Source: Streptomyces sp. NRRL F-6131
Lineage (GTDB): Bacteria > Actinomycetota > Actinomycetes > Streptomycetales > Streptomycetaceae
Length of the DNA: 64,000 bases
Assembly: GCA_000719695.1 (NCBI GenBank)
Contig: JOHN01000014.1
Coordinates: 114,301 to 178,300 of the forward strand
Reading direction: 5' to 3'
Shown in pieces: positions 1-8,967 of this stretch (its first letter is position 1; each line of letters starts with the position of its first letter). The notes under the pieces were generated by a model, which did not search any database, was not told where the DNA came from, and saw only the letters and a list, made by a program, of their open reading frames with translations. Made by a program: the position numbers and the translations under genes.

Positions 1-115
1 GGGCGCCGGTCTGGCAGACGCGGACCTCCTGGAGCATCTCGTTCCACAGTCGGTCGGCACGTTCCTCGGGGGTTTCGTCGCGGCCGTGGACGGGGTGGTC
101 CTGCTGTGGGGGCAT
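1..115 (-). CDS. DUF6328 family protein, N-terminal part (runs off the window)
   Basis: The reverse strand opens with an ATG at 113-115 and reads about 38 codons to the window edge without a stop. The segment ETPEERADRLWNEMLQEVR followed by VCQTG matches the conserved start of DUF6328 membrane proteins, where the stretch before the first membrane helix is typically ETPxERADRNxxELLQELRVxQTG. The helices themselves lie outside the window. Family recognition rests on this motif only and the function of the family is not established. Confidence 0.7.
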   Translation of the reverse strand, partial: MPPQQDHPVHGRDETPEERADRLWNEMLQEVRVCQTGA

Positions 116-361
116 GCACCGGCTCCTGCTGTGGTCGGGGCGTCGGACGGTCGGCAGTCGGTCGGCGGTGCCGGCTTCCAGCGTGGCCCCGGGCGCGGGC
201 GTGTGCCACCGCGGCATTGCCGTCCGTTCCGTCGACCGGGCGCCGCTCGTCGAGGACAGGCCCTGACCCTCCTCGACCAGCGGCGCCCCGGCCGACGTTG
301 TCCACCGACCACTGCCTACCGTCCGACGACTACCCTCCAGGGGCGGTCCTACGGCCCGGAC

Positions 362-1087
362 TCACTTCAGGTGTCGGTCCAGGAACCGGCACCCGTCCTC
401 CAGCTCGAACCACGGGGTGCCGGTGTGGCCACCCGGATTGGCGTGCAGCGTCTTCTCCTTGCTGCCGAAGGAGTCGAACAGCTCCAGCGCCCGTTGCCGG
501 GGGTTGCCCTCGTCGTCCCACTGCAGCAGGAACAGCAGCGGGATGGTGACCTGCCGGGCCTCCTCGCGCTGAGCGCAGGGGACGAAGCCCCCGGCGAAGA
601 AACCCGCGGCCGCGATGCGCGGCTCGAGCACCGCGAGTCGGATGCCGAGGGCGGTCCAACCCCCCGAGTACCCGACCGGGCCGCCGACCTCGGGCAGGGC
701 GAGGACGGCGTCCAGCGTGGCCCGCCAGTCCGGGACCGCCTTTTCGACCATCGGGCCTATGAAGGATTCAAGGATCTCGTCGACCGGCTCACCGGCCTGC
801 ATGGCCCGCCGGAGCTCGGCACGGGCCTGCTCGTCCGCGGCGGAACGGGGTCGGTCACCGCACCCGGCGGCGTCGATGGTGGCGACCGCATAACCCTGCG
901 CCGCCGTGTACCGGGCCCGGGCGACCAGCCGGGCATCGGCCTTGGGCAGGCCGTTGTTGTGGGCCATCAGGATCAGCGGAGCCGGCGACACGGATGCGGG
1001 CGTCCACAGGGTGCCGGGGATCTCGCCCAGGGTGAATTCGCGTTCGAGGACGCCGTCGTCGAGGCGCTGCTCGGAAATGAAACGCAT
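362..1087 (-). CDS. Alpha/beta hydrolase (dienelactone-hydrolase-like)
   Basis: A 241-residue cytoplasmic protein with no signal peptide. It has an alpha/beta-hydrolase layout: a beta-strand and turn around PLILMAHNNG, a nucleophile elbow GYSGG at residues 139-143 (Ser141), an acid region QWDDEG and a late histidine in GGHTGTPW near residue 220. Length and order fit the dienelactone hydrolase/esterase group; the substrate cannot be read. Start ATG at 1087 has AAAGG about 8 bases upstream. It is transcribed divergently from the CocE-type hydrolase at 1407, so the two may share a regulatory region. Confidence 0.8.
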   Translation of the reverse strand: MRFISEQRLDDGVLEREFTLGEIPGTLWTPASVSPAPLILMAHNNGLPKADARLVARARYTAAQGYAVATIDAAGCGDRPRSAADEQARAELRRAMQAGEPVDEILESFIGPMVEKAVPDWRATLDAVLALPEVGGPVGYSGGWTALGIRLAVLEPRIAAAGFFAGGFVPCAQREEARQVTIPLLFLLQWDDEGNPRQRALELFDSFGSKEKTLHANPGGHTGTPWFELEDGCRFLDRHLK

Positions 1088-1406
1088 GGTCGTGCCTTTC
1101 GGGAGTGCACTTTGAACGGCGCTCCCGGACGACCTATCGCCCGACCGTGACCCCAGAGGGGAGCACCCATGTCGATATCTCGTTCACGGGTACCACCTCC
1201 TCGTTCTCTCGCACGGCCTCCGGAAACGTAGCAGCGGTCTCCGTGGTCCGCCAACAGGTTTTTGCGGCCACGGCACCTGCCCGGAGTCTTGTCACTCGTT
1301 CGAGTGCGTCCCACTGCCCTTCGGTTTCGACGCCCCCACGCCAGCCCATGATCCGCCTCGACAGCACCCCGGGCGCCATGAGCCACTCAACAGAAGGGCA
1401 GTTCGT
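1088..1406. other. Divergent intergenic region
   Basis: This 319-base region separates two divergently transcribed hydrolase genes and should hold both promoters. No convincing operator palindrome or promoter pair was recognised. ORFs crossing it are frame shadows. Confidence 0.5.
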
Positions 1407-3215
1407 ATGACCACAGAAGACGGAGCGCCGATCCCGTCGGTCACCGACGCGACTCTCACGGACATCGCCACCAACGGCATCTGGCGCAGCGCCGGCCTCG
1501 ACATCAACCCGTCGGTACTCGCCGTCGCCCGCGCGCTGCTGGCCGCCGTCCAGGGTGCCGCGCCGACCGGCGCGCTCCCCGACGAGCTGCGGGAGCTGGT
1601 CGACGGCGTCCGACGCGGCGCCGGAGTCACGCTCCAGCGCCTCCCCGTGACCGAGGACCTCAGCCTCTCCGCGTTCTTGATCAAGCAGAACACCACGGAG
1701 CCGCGCCCGGTGGTGATCGTGCCGGCCGGCTGGAACCCGTACGGATGGCTGCCGTTCATGGCCGGCTACCTCGCGCTGGCGGTACGCGGCTACCACGTCC
1801 TGGCGTACACGCCGCGCGGGATCGGCACACCGGGGCTGGTGTCCACCTCGGAAGGGTTCATCGATGTCGCCGGGCCGCACGACTGGTCGGACGGATCGAG
1901 GATGATCGACCACGCGCAGGCGCAGTTCGCGCCGAGCAAGGTCGGGTTCCTGGGCCTGTCCTACGGTTCGGGGATCAGCCAGCTGGTCGCCGCCCACGAC
2001 CCGGAGGACAGGGTCGCGGCCGTGGCCGCGCTGAGCACCTGGGGGAACCTCGCCACCAGCCTCTACGACAACGACACCCGGCACGTGGAGGCCGTGCGCG
2101 CGCTGATCGAGTTCACCGGCGGCGCGGAGGAGGACAAGTTCGACGACGCGACCCTGAAGATCCTCAAGGACTTCCGGGAGGGCCAGGACCTGAAGGACGT
2201 GGTGACCTGGGGCACCGAGCGCTCCCCGGAGACCTACGTCGGCCTCACCAACACGCGGGGCATCCCGACCTTCTACTCGAACACCTGGCACGAGAGCCTG
2301 TTCCCGGCGCGCGAGGCGATCGACACCTTCGAGAAGCTCACCACGCCCAAACACCTGAACCTGTGGATCGGCGACCACGGCGCCCCGGAGGGCGCGGGCA
2401 TCACCGGTGTGTCGACCGGGGTCCCCTTCCCCGGCCTGCTGACCCCGATGCGGGAGGCCTACGCCTGGCTCGACCACCACCTCCTCGGCGAGGCCAACGC
2501 GGTACCCGACTGGCCTGTGGTGAACAGCCAGGTGATGTTCACCTACGAGACCGCCCCGTTCGGCGGCGGCCGGCGGATCACCACCCCGGCCAAGCGCGAG
2601 CCGCTGCGCTCCTGGGCGGAGGCCACCACGGCCACCGAGTCCTGGTTCCTGAGCGGCAATGGTGAGACCAGCGACGGCGTCCTGTCCGACAAGCCCTCCG
2701 CCGGGTGGAGCCGCAGTTTCATCGCCGGTCACGAGACCGCCGCCACGGCCATGGACAAGGTCATGGCCACCGGGCAGAAGGAGTGGTCGGGCAATCCCAA
2801 GACCTACGAGCCCGCCGCCTTCGAGCGGACCCGCCTGCTCCTCTGGTCCACCGAGGAGTTGTCGGGCGGCCGCCACATCCGCGGCGCCGCCAGGCTCCGC
2901 CTCACGGTCCGGACCGAGGACGCCGACACCGAGGCCGCGACCCTGGTCGCCTACCTGTTCGACATCGGCCAGGACGGCAAGGCCCGGATCATCACCCACG
3001 AGCCCCTCACCGTCACCGGCTTGAGCCGAGGGACCGACCGAACCGTCAGCTGGAGCCTCCAACCGGCCGCCTACGACCTCCCCGACGGCCACCGCCTCGC
3101 CCTCGTCGTCAACAGCCGCGACCAGCTCTACGCCTTCACCGGCCAGGAGAACAGCACCACCACCATCACCTCCGCGAGCGGGGAGGAGGCCGTCCTGGAG
3201 CTGCCGCTCGGCTGA
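1407..3215 (+). CDS. CocE/NonD-family hydrolase (S15 X-Pro dipeptidyl-peptidase-like)
   Basis: A 602-residue protein. An alpha/beta-hydrolase core occupies about residues 95-370, with oxyanion-side segment VVIVPAGWNPYG and the elbow GLSYG at 183-187 (nucleophile Ser185). A C-terminal beta-rich domain from about residue 390 to the end matches the X-Pro dipeptidyl-peptidase C-terminal jelly roll (strands such as LRLTVRTEDADTEAATLVAYL and HRLALVVNSRD). The family includes cocaine esterase and acylaminopeptidases; the substrate is unknown. It has no signal peptide. ATG at 1407 follows a weak AAGGG. A strong hairpin terminator lies 17 bases after the stop. Confidence 0.85.
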   Translation: MTTEDGAPIPSVTDATLTDIATNGIWRSAGLDINPSVLAVARALLAAVQGAAPTGALPDELRELVDGVRRGAGVTLQRLPVTEDLSLSAFLIKQNTTEPRPVVIVPAGWNPYGWLPFMAGYLALAVRGYHVLAYTPRGIGTPGLVSTSEGFIDVAGPHDWSDGSRMIDHAQAQFAPSKVGFLGLSYGSGISQLVAAHDPEDRVAAVAALSTWGNLATSLYDNDTRHVEAVRALIEFTGGAEEDKFDDATLKILKDFREGQDLKDVVTWGTERSPETYVGLTNTRGIPTFYSNTWHESLFPAREAIDTFEKLTTPKHLNLWIGDHGAPEGAGITGVSTGVPFPGLLTPMREAYAWLDHHLLGEANAVPDWPVVNSQVMFTYETAPFGGGRRITTPAKREPLRSWAEATTATESWFLSGNGETSDGVLSDKPSAGWSRSFIAGHETAATAMDKVMATGQKEWSGNPKTYEPAAFERTRLLLWSTEELSGGRHIRGAARLRLTVRTEDADTEAATLVAYLFDIGQDGKARIITHEPLTVTGLSRGTDRTVSWSLQPAAYDLPDGHRLALVVNSRDQLYAFTGQENSTTTITSASGEEAVLELPLG

Positions 3216-3231
3216 GCGCCACCCACCGTCC

Positions 3232-3274
3232 GGTGAGCGGGTGGCGGTGCGCCCACCACCCCCACCCGCTCACC
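3232..3274 (+). terminator. Hairpin terminator after the CocE-like gene
   Basis: A 13-bp perfect inverted repeat: GGTGAGCGGGTGG at 3232-3244 pairs with CCACCCGCTCACC at 3262-3274, with a 17-base loop. It lies directly downstream of the 3215 stop. No T-tract follows, as is common for actinobacterial terminators. Confidence 0.65.
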
Positions 3275-4330
3275 CGCTCACCCACGCGCTGCACGGAGGG
3301 TGACGACAAACTGGTTCACCGAGTCGGGCAATGGCGACCACGGTCCTGTGAGGATCGCAACCACGCTGCGAGCGGACTGATCGGACTCGGCGCCACCACG
3401 GTAGACGCGTGCCGGTGCTCAGGCCGCAGCCGGACGGTCATGGCCGGCCCCGCGGGCAACCGGTCCGACGTCCCGTGCCCCGTGGCGCCGCAGAGCTGAG
3501 CCGCGCGCAGGCACCCACCCGCCGCCGCACGCCGCCACACGCTGCCCTGCCACGTGAGAGATCCGGAGCGGGCGACCGGTACCGGTCGACGACCCGGCTC
3601 GCTGTTCCCATGCGCTGCACGGCAGAGTGGACGGCGGCTCCGGCGAGCCCGTCGCCTACGGCCGCGAGACCCACGAGAGCGGCTTCCGAGATCGGACGCT
3701 GCGCAGCACGCTTGTCGACTGCCCCACCCTCGCGTCCGCCGGCCGCCGGCCGTCACCCGCCGCGCTGATCGCTTATCGCTGATCGCCCGGCAATGTCCGC
3801 CCTCGACGCGAGCGCCCCTGGACAGCCTGGCCGCCCGAAACCTCCTCACCCAGCCGATCAGCCGAACGGGTGGTTCCGCGCGACGGCTACGCGCTGCGCG
3901 ACCTCCTCACCTTGAGGACGTCCCATCCCTCCTCGCGCCGCTCCGGAGCGCCGCACTCGAACGGACGCTCGCCGCCTGTGCACTGGGCTCCGAGCCTGCC
4001 GGAGGCCCGCGTGGCCGGTTGGAGGAGCCGTTGGAGCACGCCCTCGGGATGCTCGAAAACTCCCCGTTCGACCCGGGCTCGCCCGGGGGAAATTCGCTTG
4101 AACACCGCTTTCGAACAGCACCATCATCAGTCGCCTCCGGCCCTGCGACGCTACTCAACTGGGCCCCCTGAAAGCCCATTTGCCGTGCTCGCTGCCGATG
4201 CCCGGCTTCTCCCGCTCGAACGCCACCCGTCTCTGGAGGTCTTCGTGGAACGCCCGACCCACCCGACCGTCGGCATCACGCCTTCCGGACGGCCGACCAA
4301 GACCGCCCGCGACATCGAGGAGCCTGTCCA
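3275..4330. other. About 1.05 kb without a recognisable gene
   Basis: Several overlapping GC-rich ORFs exist on both strands, but none shows recognisable motifs, a good ribosome site or consistent codon bias. One plus frame ends at 4334, overlapping the GTG start of the next gene by four bases; it could be a remnant of an upstream operon gene, but its sequence is not recognisable. The region presumably contains the promoter of the Nudix operon. Confidence 0.4.
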
Positions 4331-5707
4331 GTGATCGACTTCGACGTACTCATCGACCTCACCGCGCGCGAGGGCATCGAACGGATCGGCGTCGGCGTCG
4401 TGGTCCGAGACGCCTCGGGCCGGATCCTGATGATGTGCAGGTCACCGCACGACGTCCTGCCGGGCCTGTGGGAGGACCCAAGTGGCGGCCGGGATGACGG
4501 CGAGGCGCTGCCGGCCGGGGCGGCCCGTGAGTTGGCCGAGGAGACCGGTCTCACCGGCCTGCCGCTGGAGTACGTACGCCAGCTCGACTTCACCGACCGG
4601 CGTGGCTGCCGCGTGCGCCAGTTCGTCTTCACCGCCGTCGTTCCGGACGCCACCCCCGTCAGGCTGTCCCGCGACCACGACGGCCATCAGTGGGCGACCG
4701 CCGACGAGCTGCCCCCGACCGGCGACGGGCAGCGATCGGTGGTCGAGTCGCTCACCCGGCGTCCGGGCCTCCCGGGCCGGCGGCCGGTCGGCGGCCACCT
4801 CACGGCCGTCGCCCGGCCAACGGCTTACGGCAGCTTCCTGATCACCGACCCGCAGGGCCGCATCCTCGGACTGCGCTCGACCGTCGACCCGGCCGTCTGG
4901 AACTTCCCCGGCGGCAACGTGGAGCACGGCGAAACACCGTTCGCCACGGCCCTGCGCGCGGCCCACGAGGAGCTGGGCCTCGACCTCGCCGCCGAGAACC
5001 CCGAAGTCATCGCCCGACGACACCTGGTCGCCGTCACCCACGAGCAGGCAGGCACCGAGTACCCCGTGCCGATCTGCGGCTACGTCTTCGACGGCGGCGT
5101 CCTCACACCCGAGCAGCAGGCCCGCATCCACCTGGATCGGACCGAGCACACCGAGTTCCGGTTCGAGAGCGCCCACGGCTGGCGGCGGCTCATGGAACCG
5201 GCCCACTACCAGCGGCTTCGGCAGGTGCTGCGCGCCCACCGCTCCGGCATCCCTCTCTACCTGGAGCGCCCCGCACCGGTCGACGACGACTTCGAAGGTG
5301 TCCTCGTCTTCGTCACCGACCCAGTGGGCCGGCTGCTGCTGCACCGACGCGAAGACCGGCCGGACATGCCCTGGCCCGGCTACTGGACTCCGATCGGCGG
5401 CTGGCGGGAGGCCGACGAGAACCCCCAGGACAGCGCGAGGCGTGAGGTGCGCGAGGAGGCCGGCATCGAGATCACCGGACTGCGGGCCCTCCCCGCCCCG
5501 CACGACGACCTCGGCCTCCCGCTCACCCGTGTCCTGCACGCCGTCTGGGACGGGGCCGAGAACGACCTGCGGCTCGGCGACGAGGGCCTGGCCGTCCGTA
5601 TGGTCCCGGTCGACGAACTGCGCGACCTCAAGGTCCCGCCCTACATGCAGCACTACCTGCCGATGCTCACGGAGGCGGCTGGCCCGACCTCAGGAGAGAC
5701 CGCGTGA
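4331..5707 (+). CDS. Triple-Nudix-domain protein
   Basis: A 458-residue protein built from three consecutive Nudix hydrolase domains. Box 1 (G52-L74) and box 3 (G357-I379) match the GX5EX7REUXEEXGU signature completely. Box 2 (G195-L216) reads R209-A210 where the family has Arg-Glu, so the proposed catalytic glutamate is missing while the metal-binding Glu pair is kept. Nudix enzymes cleave nucleoside diphosphates linked to another moiety; the substrate here is unknown. GTG at 4331 is preceded by GAGGAG at suitable spacing. The stop overlaps the GTG of the next Nudix gene (GTGA), implying translational coupling. Confidence 0.88.
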   Translation: MIDFDVLIDLTAREGIERIGVGVVVRDASGRILMMCRSPHDVLPGLWEDPSGGRDDGEALPAGAARELAEETGLTGLPLEYVRQLDFTDRRGCRVRQFVFTAVVPDATPVRLSRDHDGHQWATADELPPTGDGQRSVVESLTRRPGLPGRRPVGGHLTAVARPTAYGSFLITDPQGRILGLRSTVDPAVWNFPGGNVEHGETPFATALRAAHEELGLDLAAENPEVIARRHLVAVTHEQAGTEYPVPICGYVFDGGVLTPEQQARIHLDRTEHTEFRFESAHGWRRLMEPAHYQRLRQVLRAHRSGIPLYLERPAPVDDDFEGVLVFVTDPVGRLLLHRREDRPDMPWPGYWTPIGGWREADENPQDSARREVREEAGIEITGLRALPAPHDDLGLPLTRVLHAVWDGAENDLRLGDEGLAVRMVPVDELRDLKVPPYMQHYLPMLTEAAGPTSGETA

Positions 5708-6147
5708 ACCCGCTCACCCTGGTCGTCGGCGTCCACCTCGTCCTGCTCGACGACAACACCGTCCTCCTCGGTCGTCGCCGCAACACCGGCTACGCCAACG
5801 GCATGTGGCACCTGCCGTCCGGCCACATGGAGCGAGGCGAGCCGGTCACCCGCTCGATGACGCGCGAGGCGGAGGAGGAACTCGACATCCGCATCACCGA
5901 CGACGACCTGGCGCTCGTCCACACCCTCCACCACCTCGACCCCGACGACGGGCACAGCCGCCTCCAGCTGTTCTTCCGCCCCGCCCGCTACCTCGGCCAG
6001 GTCCGCAACGCGAAGCCGCACAAGTGCGACGCACTGCAGTGGTGGCCGCTCGACGGGCTCCCGAGCAAGACCGTGCCCTACACCGTGCTCGCGCTCCGCG
6101 AGATCGCTCGCGGCAGCGCTCTCTCCACCGCCGGCTGGCCGACATGA
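5704..6147 (+). CDS. Nudix hydrolase
   Basis: A single-domain 147-residue Nudix protein. The box runs G-HMERG-E-PVTRSMT-REAEEELDI: all glutamates and the arginine are present, but the usual Gly near the end of the box is Asp. It overlaps the triple-Nudix gene by four bases and precedes another Nudix gene by 120 bases, so the three are probably co-transcribed. The substrate cannot be predicted; the early strand LVVGVHLVLLDDNTVLLGRRRN is typical of ADP-sugar or NTP-cleaving members. Confidence 0.88.
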   Translation: MNPLTLVVGVHLVLLDDNTVLLGRRRNTGYANGMWHLPSGHMERGEPVTRSMTREAEEELDIRITDDDLALVHTLHHLDPDDGHSRLQLFFRPARYLGQVRNAKPHKCDALQWWPLDGLPSKTVPYTVLALREIARGSALSTAGWPT

Positions 6148-6267
6148 CCACACCCCCGCTCCCCCGGGACGCCGACCGGCGGCTGCGCGAGGCTGCGCGA
6201 GACCACGAACCGCCGGGCGTGCGTAGTGTCGCGTGACCACCCCTTTCCCCTACTGGTTGGAGCATCC

Positions 6268-6753
6268 ATGCAGTCGCTGCGTCAGGCCGTGTGCGTCATC
6301 GTCCACGACGAGGAGGTGGGAGAGGTCGCCTGCATCCACTACGCCAATGACAGCTGGTCCACGGTTCCTGCCTGGACCGTCCCCGGTGGCAAGGTCGAGG
6401 AGGGCGAGCGCCTCGACGAGGCCGCCGCCCGCGAGCTGCACGAGGAAACCGGGCTCGTCGTCGGCCCCGAGGAGCTGCGGCTGGTCCACACCGTCCAGGT
6501 CAAGGCCGGGTGGGACGGCAAGGGGCCGTTCCTGCTCTCCGTCTTCGCCACGACCTCCTGGCAGGGCGAGCTGACGAACACCGAGCCGGAGAAGCACCTC
6601 GCTGTCCGCTGGATGTCCGCCGACGCGCTGCCCACCCCGATGTTCCCCACCTCGCACGCTGCCCTCACCGCCTACCTCGGCGGAGACGACCGGGGGTTCT
6701 CCACCCACGGCTGGGACAGCTCGGTGGACCCTCGCGCCCTCGTCGGACTCTGA
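6268..6753 (+). CDS. Nudix hydrolase
   Basis: A 161-residue Nudix protein with a complete box, G-KVEEG-E-RLDEAAA-RELHEETGL. The start was set at ATG 6268 because GGAG lies five bases upstream and the N-terminus then begins one strand before the Nudix fold; an in-frame upstream GTG at 6226 has no ribosome site. It is the last of five Nudix domains in three consecutive genes. It ends in a short tail after the fold with no extra domain. Confidence 0.88.
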   Translation: MQSLRQAVCVIVHDEEVGEVACIHYANDSWSTVPAWTVPGGKVEEGERLDEAAARELHEETGLVVGPEELRLVHTVQVKAGWDGKGPFLLSVFATTSWQGELTNTEPEKHLAVRWMSADALPTPMFPTSHAALTAYLGGDDRGFSTHGWDSSVDPRALVGL

Positions 6754-6959
6754 TCCACGCTCGGCAGGGGCGGGGTGGCCCAGCCGTCGCGTTCCTCCGG
6801 TCTCGCCGTCGATTCTCCCGTACAGTGCGGTCGAGAGGGTGTTCCGATCGGTCGTCGCAAACTGATCATGGACGCCCTCGTCCCGTTGGTGGGGCGGACG
6901 TTCGGATCTGGTCGGGACCGGTCCCGGTTCAACCGGGCCGCAGGAGGGGAGACGCGATC

Positions 6960-7739
6960 GTGGGGGAACTGGGCGGCAGGACCGCACTGGTGACGGGTGG
7001 CTCGCGCGGGATCGGGCGGGCGGTCGCGCTGCGGCTCGCCGCCGAGGGGGCGCTGGTCGCCGTCCACTACGGGGGCAACGACGCAGCCGCCGCGGAGACC
7101 GTGGACCTGATCGCCGAGGCCGGCGGCCGGGCGTTCGCGGTGCAGGCCAGGTTCGGCGAGAGCGGTGCGGTGGACCGGTTGTTCGAGGGGCTCGCCGCCG
7201 GGCTGGCGGAGCACGGTGCGGGCGGCCTGGACATCCTGGTGAACAACGCGGGCATCCACTCGGTCGGCTCGATCGGGCAGCTCACGGAGAGGGAGCTCGA
7301 GCGGATTCTGGCGATCAACGTGAGTACGCCCATCTTCGTGATCCAGCGGGCGCTGTCGCTGCTGCGGGACGGCGGACGGATCGTCAACGTGGGCTCGGCG
7401 GCCACCCGCATCGCGAACGCCGTCCAGATCGGCTACACCGTCAGCAAGGCGGCGCTGGCCGCGCTCGGTCCTTCGCTCGCCAACGAGTTGGGGCGGCGCG
7501 GGATCACCGTGAACACGGTCGAACCCGGAGTGGTGCTGACCGACATGACGGCCGGGTGGACCGATACCCCCGGAGCGATCGCCGGGCTCGAATCGGTCAC
7601 CGCGCTCGGCCGGATCGGCGAACCGGCGGACGTCGCGGACGTGGTCGGCTTCCTGGCGGGCCCGGGAGGACGCTGGGTGACCGGCCAGACCATCGACGCC
7701 TCCGGCGGCACCTATCTCGGCCCGATCGCGGGCGGGTGA
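6960..7739 (+). CDS. Short-chain dehydrogenase/reductase
   Basis: A 259-residue classical SDR. The cofactor motif TGGSRGIG is at residues 12-19, NNAG at 95-98, and the catalytic set is Ser146, Tyr159 and Lys163 (YTVSK). The C-terminal GQTIDASGG is typical of the family. The GTG at 6960 is chosen because AGGAGGGGA lies about nine bases upstream and the Rossmann strand starts right after it; the frame stays open far upstream inside the Nudix gene, but that part is a shadow. NADP(H) use and an oxidoreductase role are inferred from the family; the substrate is unknown. Confidence 0.88.
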   Translation: MGELGGRTALVTGGSRGIGRAVALRLAAEGALVAVHYGGNDAAAAETVDLIAEAGGRAFAVQARFGESGAVDRLFEGLAAGLAEHGAGGLDILVNNAGIHSVGSIGQLTERELERILAINVSTPIFVIQRALSLLRDGGRIVNVGSAATRIANAVQIGYTVSKAALAALGPSLANELGRRGITVNTVEPGVVLTDMTAGWTDTPGAIAGLESVTALGRIGEPADVADVVGFLAGPGGRWVTGQTIDASGGTYLGPIAGG

Positions 7740-7793
7740 TCCGACCGTCGACCGTGCCGACCGAAAGGAGTGTGGGCTGGATCACAGTTGAGG

Positions 7794-7808
7794 TTGACCT
7801 CGGGTCAA
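7794..7808. promoter_or_regulatory. Candidate MerR-type operator
   Basis: A perfect dyad TTGACC-TCG-GGTCAA, embedded in a longer imperfect repeat (GTTGAGG upstream, AGGTGGAGG downstream), lies 61 bases before the serine hydrolase start. That gene is followed by an overlapping MerR-family gene, and MerR operators often contain TTGACCTC dyads in a -35 region. Assignment is by position and motif only. Confidence 0.45.
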
Positions 7809-7869
7809 GGTGGAGGCTCATCGCATCGGCAGGACGCCGACAGGAGCACAACCGCCACCGAGGAGCACC

Positions 7870-8967
7870 ATGTCCACCAACCTTTCCGGCCAGGGGCACG
7901 ACCGTCCGGAGCTGCAGAAGACCCTCGAGGACCTGGTCGAGGCCGGCTTCGTCGGGGTCCAACTCCGGGTGAACGACGAGCAGGGCGAGTGGGTCGGCGG
8001 CGCCGGTGCGGGCGAGCTCGGTCGGAGCGCCGCGGCGCTGACGAACGGGCACTTCCGCATCGGCAGCAGCACCAAGAGCTTCGTCGCCACCACGGTGCTG
8101 ATGCTGGTGGCCGAGGGCAGGATCGCCCTGGACGCCCCGGTCGCCGACCACCTGCCGGATTTCGGGCTGGACCGGCGGATCACGGTGCGGATGCTGTTGC
8201 AGCACACCAGTGGGATCTTCAACCACACCGGTGAGCTCTACGAGGACGGGACGATCGTGCTGGGGGTCCCCTGGCGCGGCAAGGAGTGGGTGGATGCCCG
8301 TTTCAAGACCTACCGGCCCGAAGACCTGGTGCGGCTGTCGCTCTCCAAGCCGGCGCGGTTCGCTCCGGGGACGGACTGGAGCTACGCCAACACCAACTAC
8401 GTGCTGGCCCGGTTGCTGATCGAGGAGGTCACCGGCCGGTCGTTCGCCGAGGAGTTGCAGCGGCTGGTCCTGGGGCCGCTGGCGATGACCGGCACGGTGG
8501 CACCGGGCGCCTCGTCGGAGATCCCCGCGCCGCACAACCACGGCTATTACCGCTACGAGGAGGCCGGGCAGGAGCGGACGATCGATGTCACCCGTCAGAA
8601 CCCGTCCTGGGTGGGAGCCGGCGGCGACATGATCTCGACCACTCAGGACCTGCACACGTACTTCTCCGCCCTGATGGGCGGCAAGCTCCTCCCCGCCGAG
8701 CTGCTGGTCGAGATGCGCACGCCGGAGGCGACGGCCGGCTACGGCCTGGGGCTGTTCGCACAGCAGACGGACAGCGGCACCGTCTTCCACCACAACGGCG
8801 CAGTCATGGGCTCGGCGGCCCTGATGTACAGCTCCCCGGACGGCAGCACGACCCTGACCGGTGGGCTGACGTGGGTGGACGACGCGGAAATGTCGATAGC
8901 ACCGGCGTTCCAGCTTGCCCAGCAGCGTTTCCTCGACGAGGTGTTCTGCGGCAAGCTGGGCGGATGA
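7870..8967 (+). CDS. Serine hydrolase (class C beta-lactamase / D-Ala-D-Ala carboxypeptidase-like)
   Basis: A 365-residue protein of the beta-lactamase superfamily. The SxxK motif is S66-S-T-K69, the YxN motif is Y172-A-N174 and the third motif is H308-N-G310. No signal peptide is visible, so it probably acts in the cytoplasm as an esterase or peptidase rather than in antibiotic resistance. ATG at 7870 follows AGGAG. The stop overlaps the start of the MerR-type regulator gene (ATGA), so the two form an operon, and the regulator probably controls it through the dyad at 7794. Confidence 0.85.
   Translation: MSTNLSGQGHDRPELQKTLEDLVEAGFVGVQLRVNDEQGEWVGGAGAGELGRSAAALTNGHFRIGSSTKSFVATTVLMLVAEGRIALDAPVADHLPDFGLDRRITVRMLLQHTSGIFNHTGELYEDGTIVLGVPWRGKEWVDARFKTYRPEDLVRLSLSKPARFAPGTDWSYANTNYVLARLLIEEVTGRSFAEELQRLVLGPLAMTGTVAPGASSEIPAPHNHGYYRYEEAGQERTIDVTRQNPSWVGAGGDMISTTQDLHTYFSALMGGKLLPAELLVEMRTPEATAGYGLGLFAQQTDSGTVFHHNGAVMGSAALMYSSPDGSTTLTGGLTWVDDAEMSIAPAFQLAQQRFLDEVFCGKLGG

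Noticed and set aside
86..1150. Long plus-strand ORFs opposite the alpha/beta hydrolase
   Set aside because: They are antisense shadows of the GC-rich minus-strand gene; no motifs and no ribosome sites.
3870..4334. Plus ORF ending four bases into the triple-Nudix gene
   Set aside because: The stop/start overlap is attractive, but the protein has no recognisable fold and low-complexity composition; kept only as a note in the gap entry.
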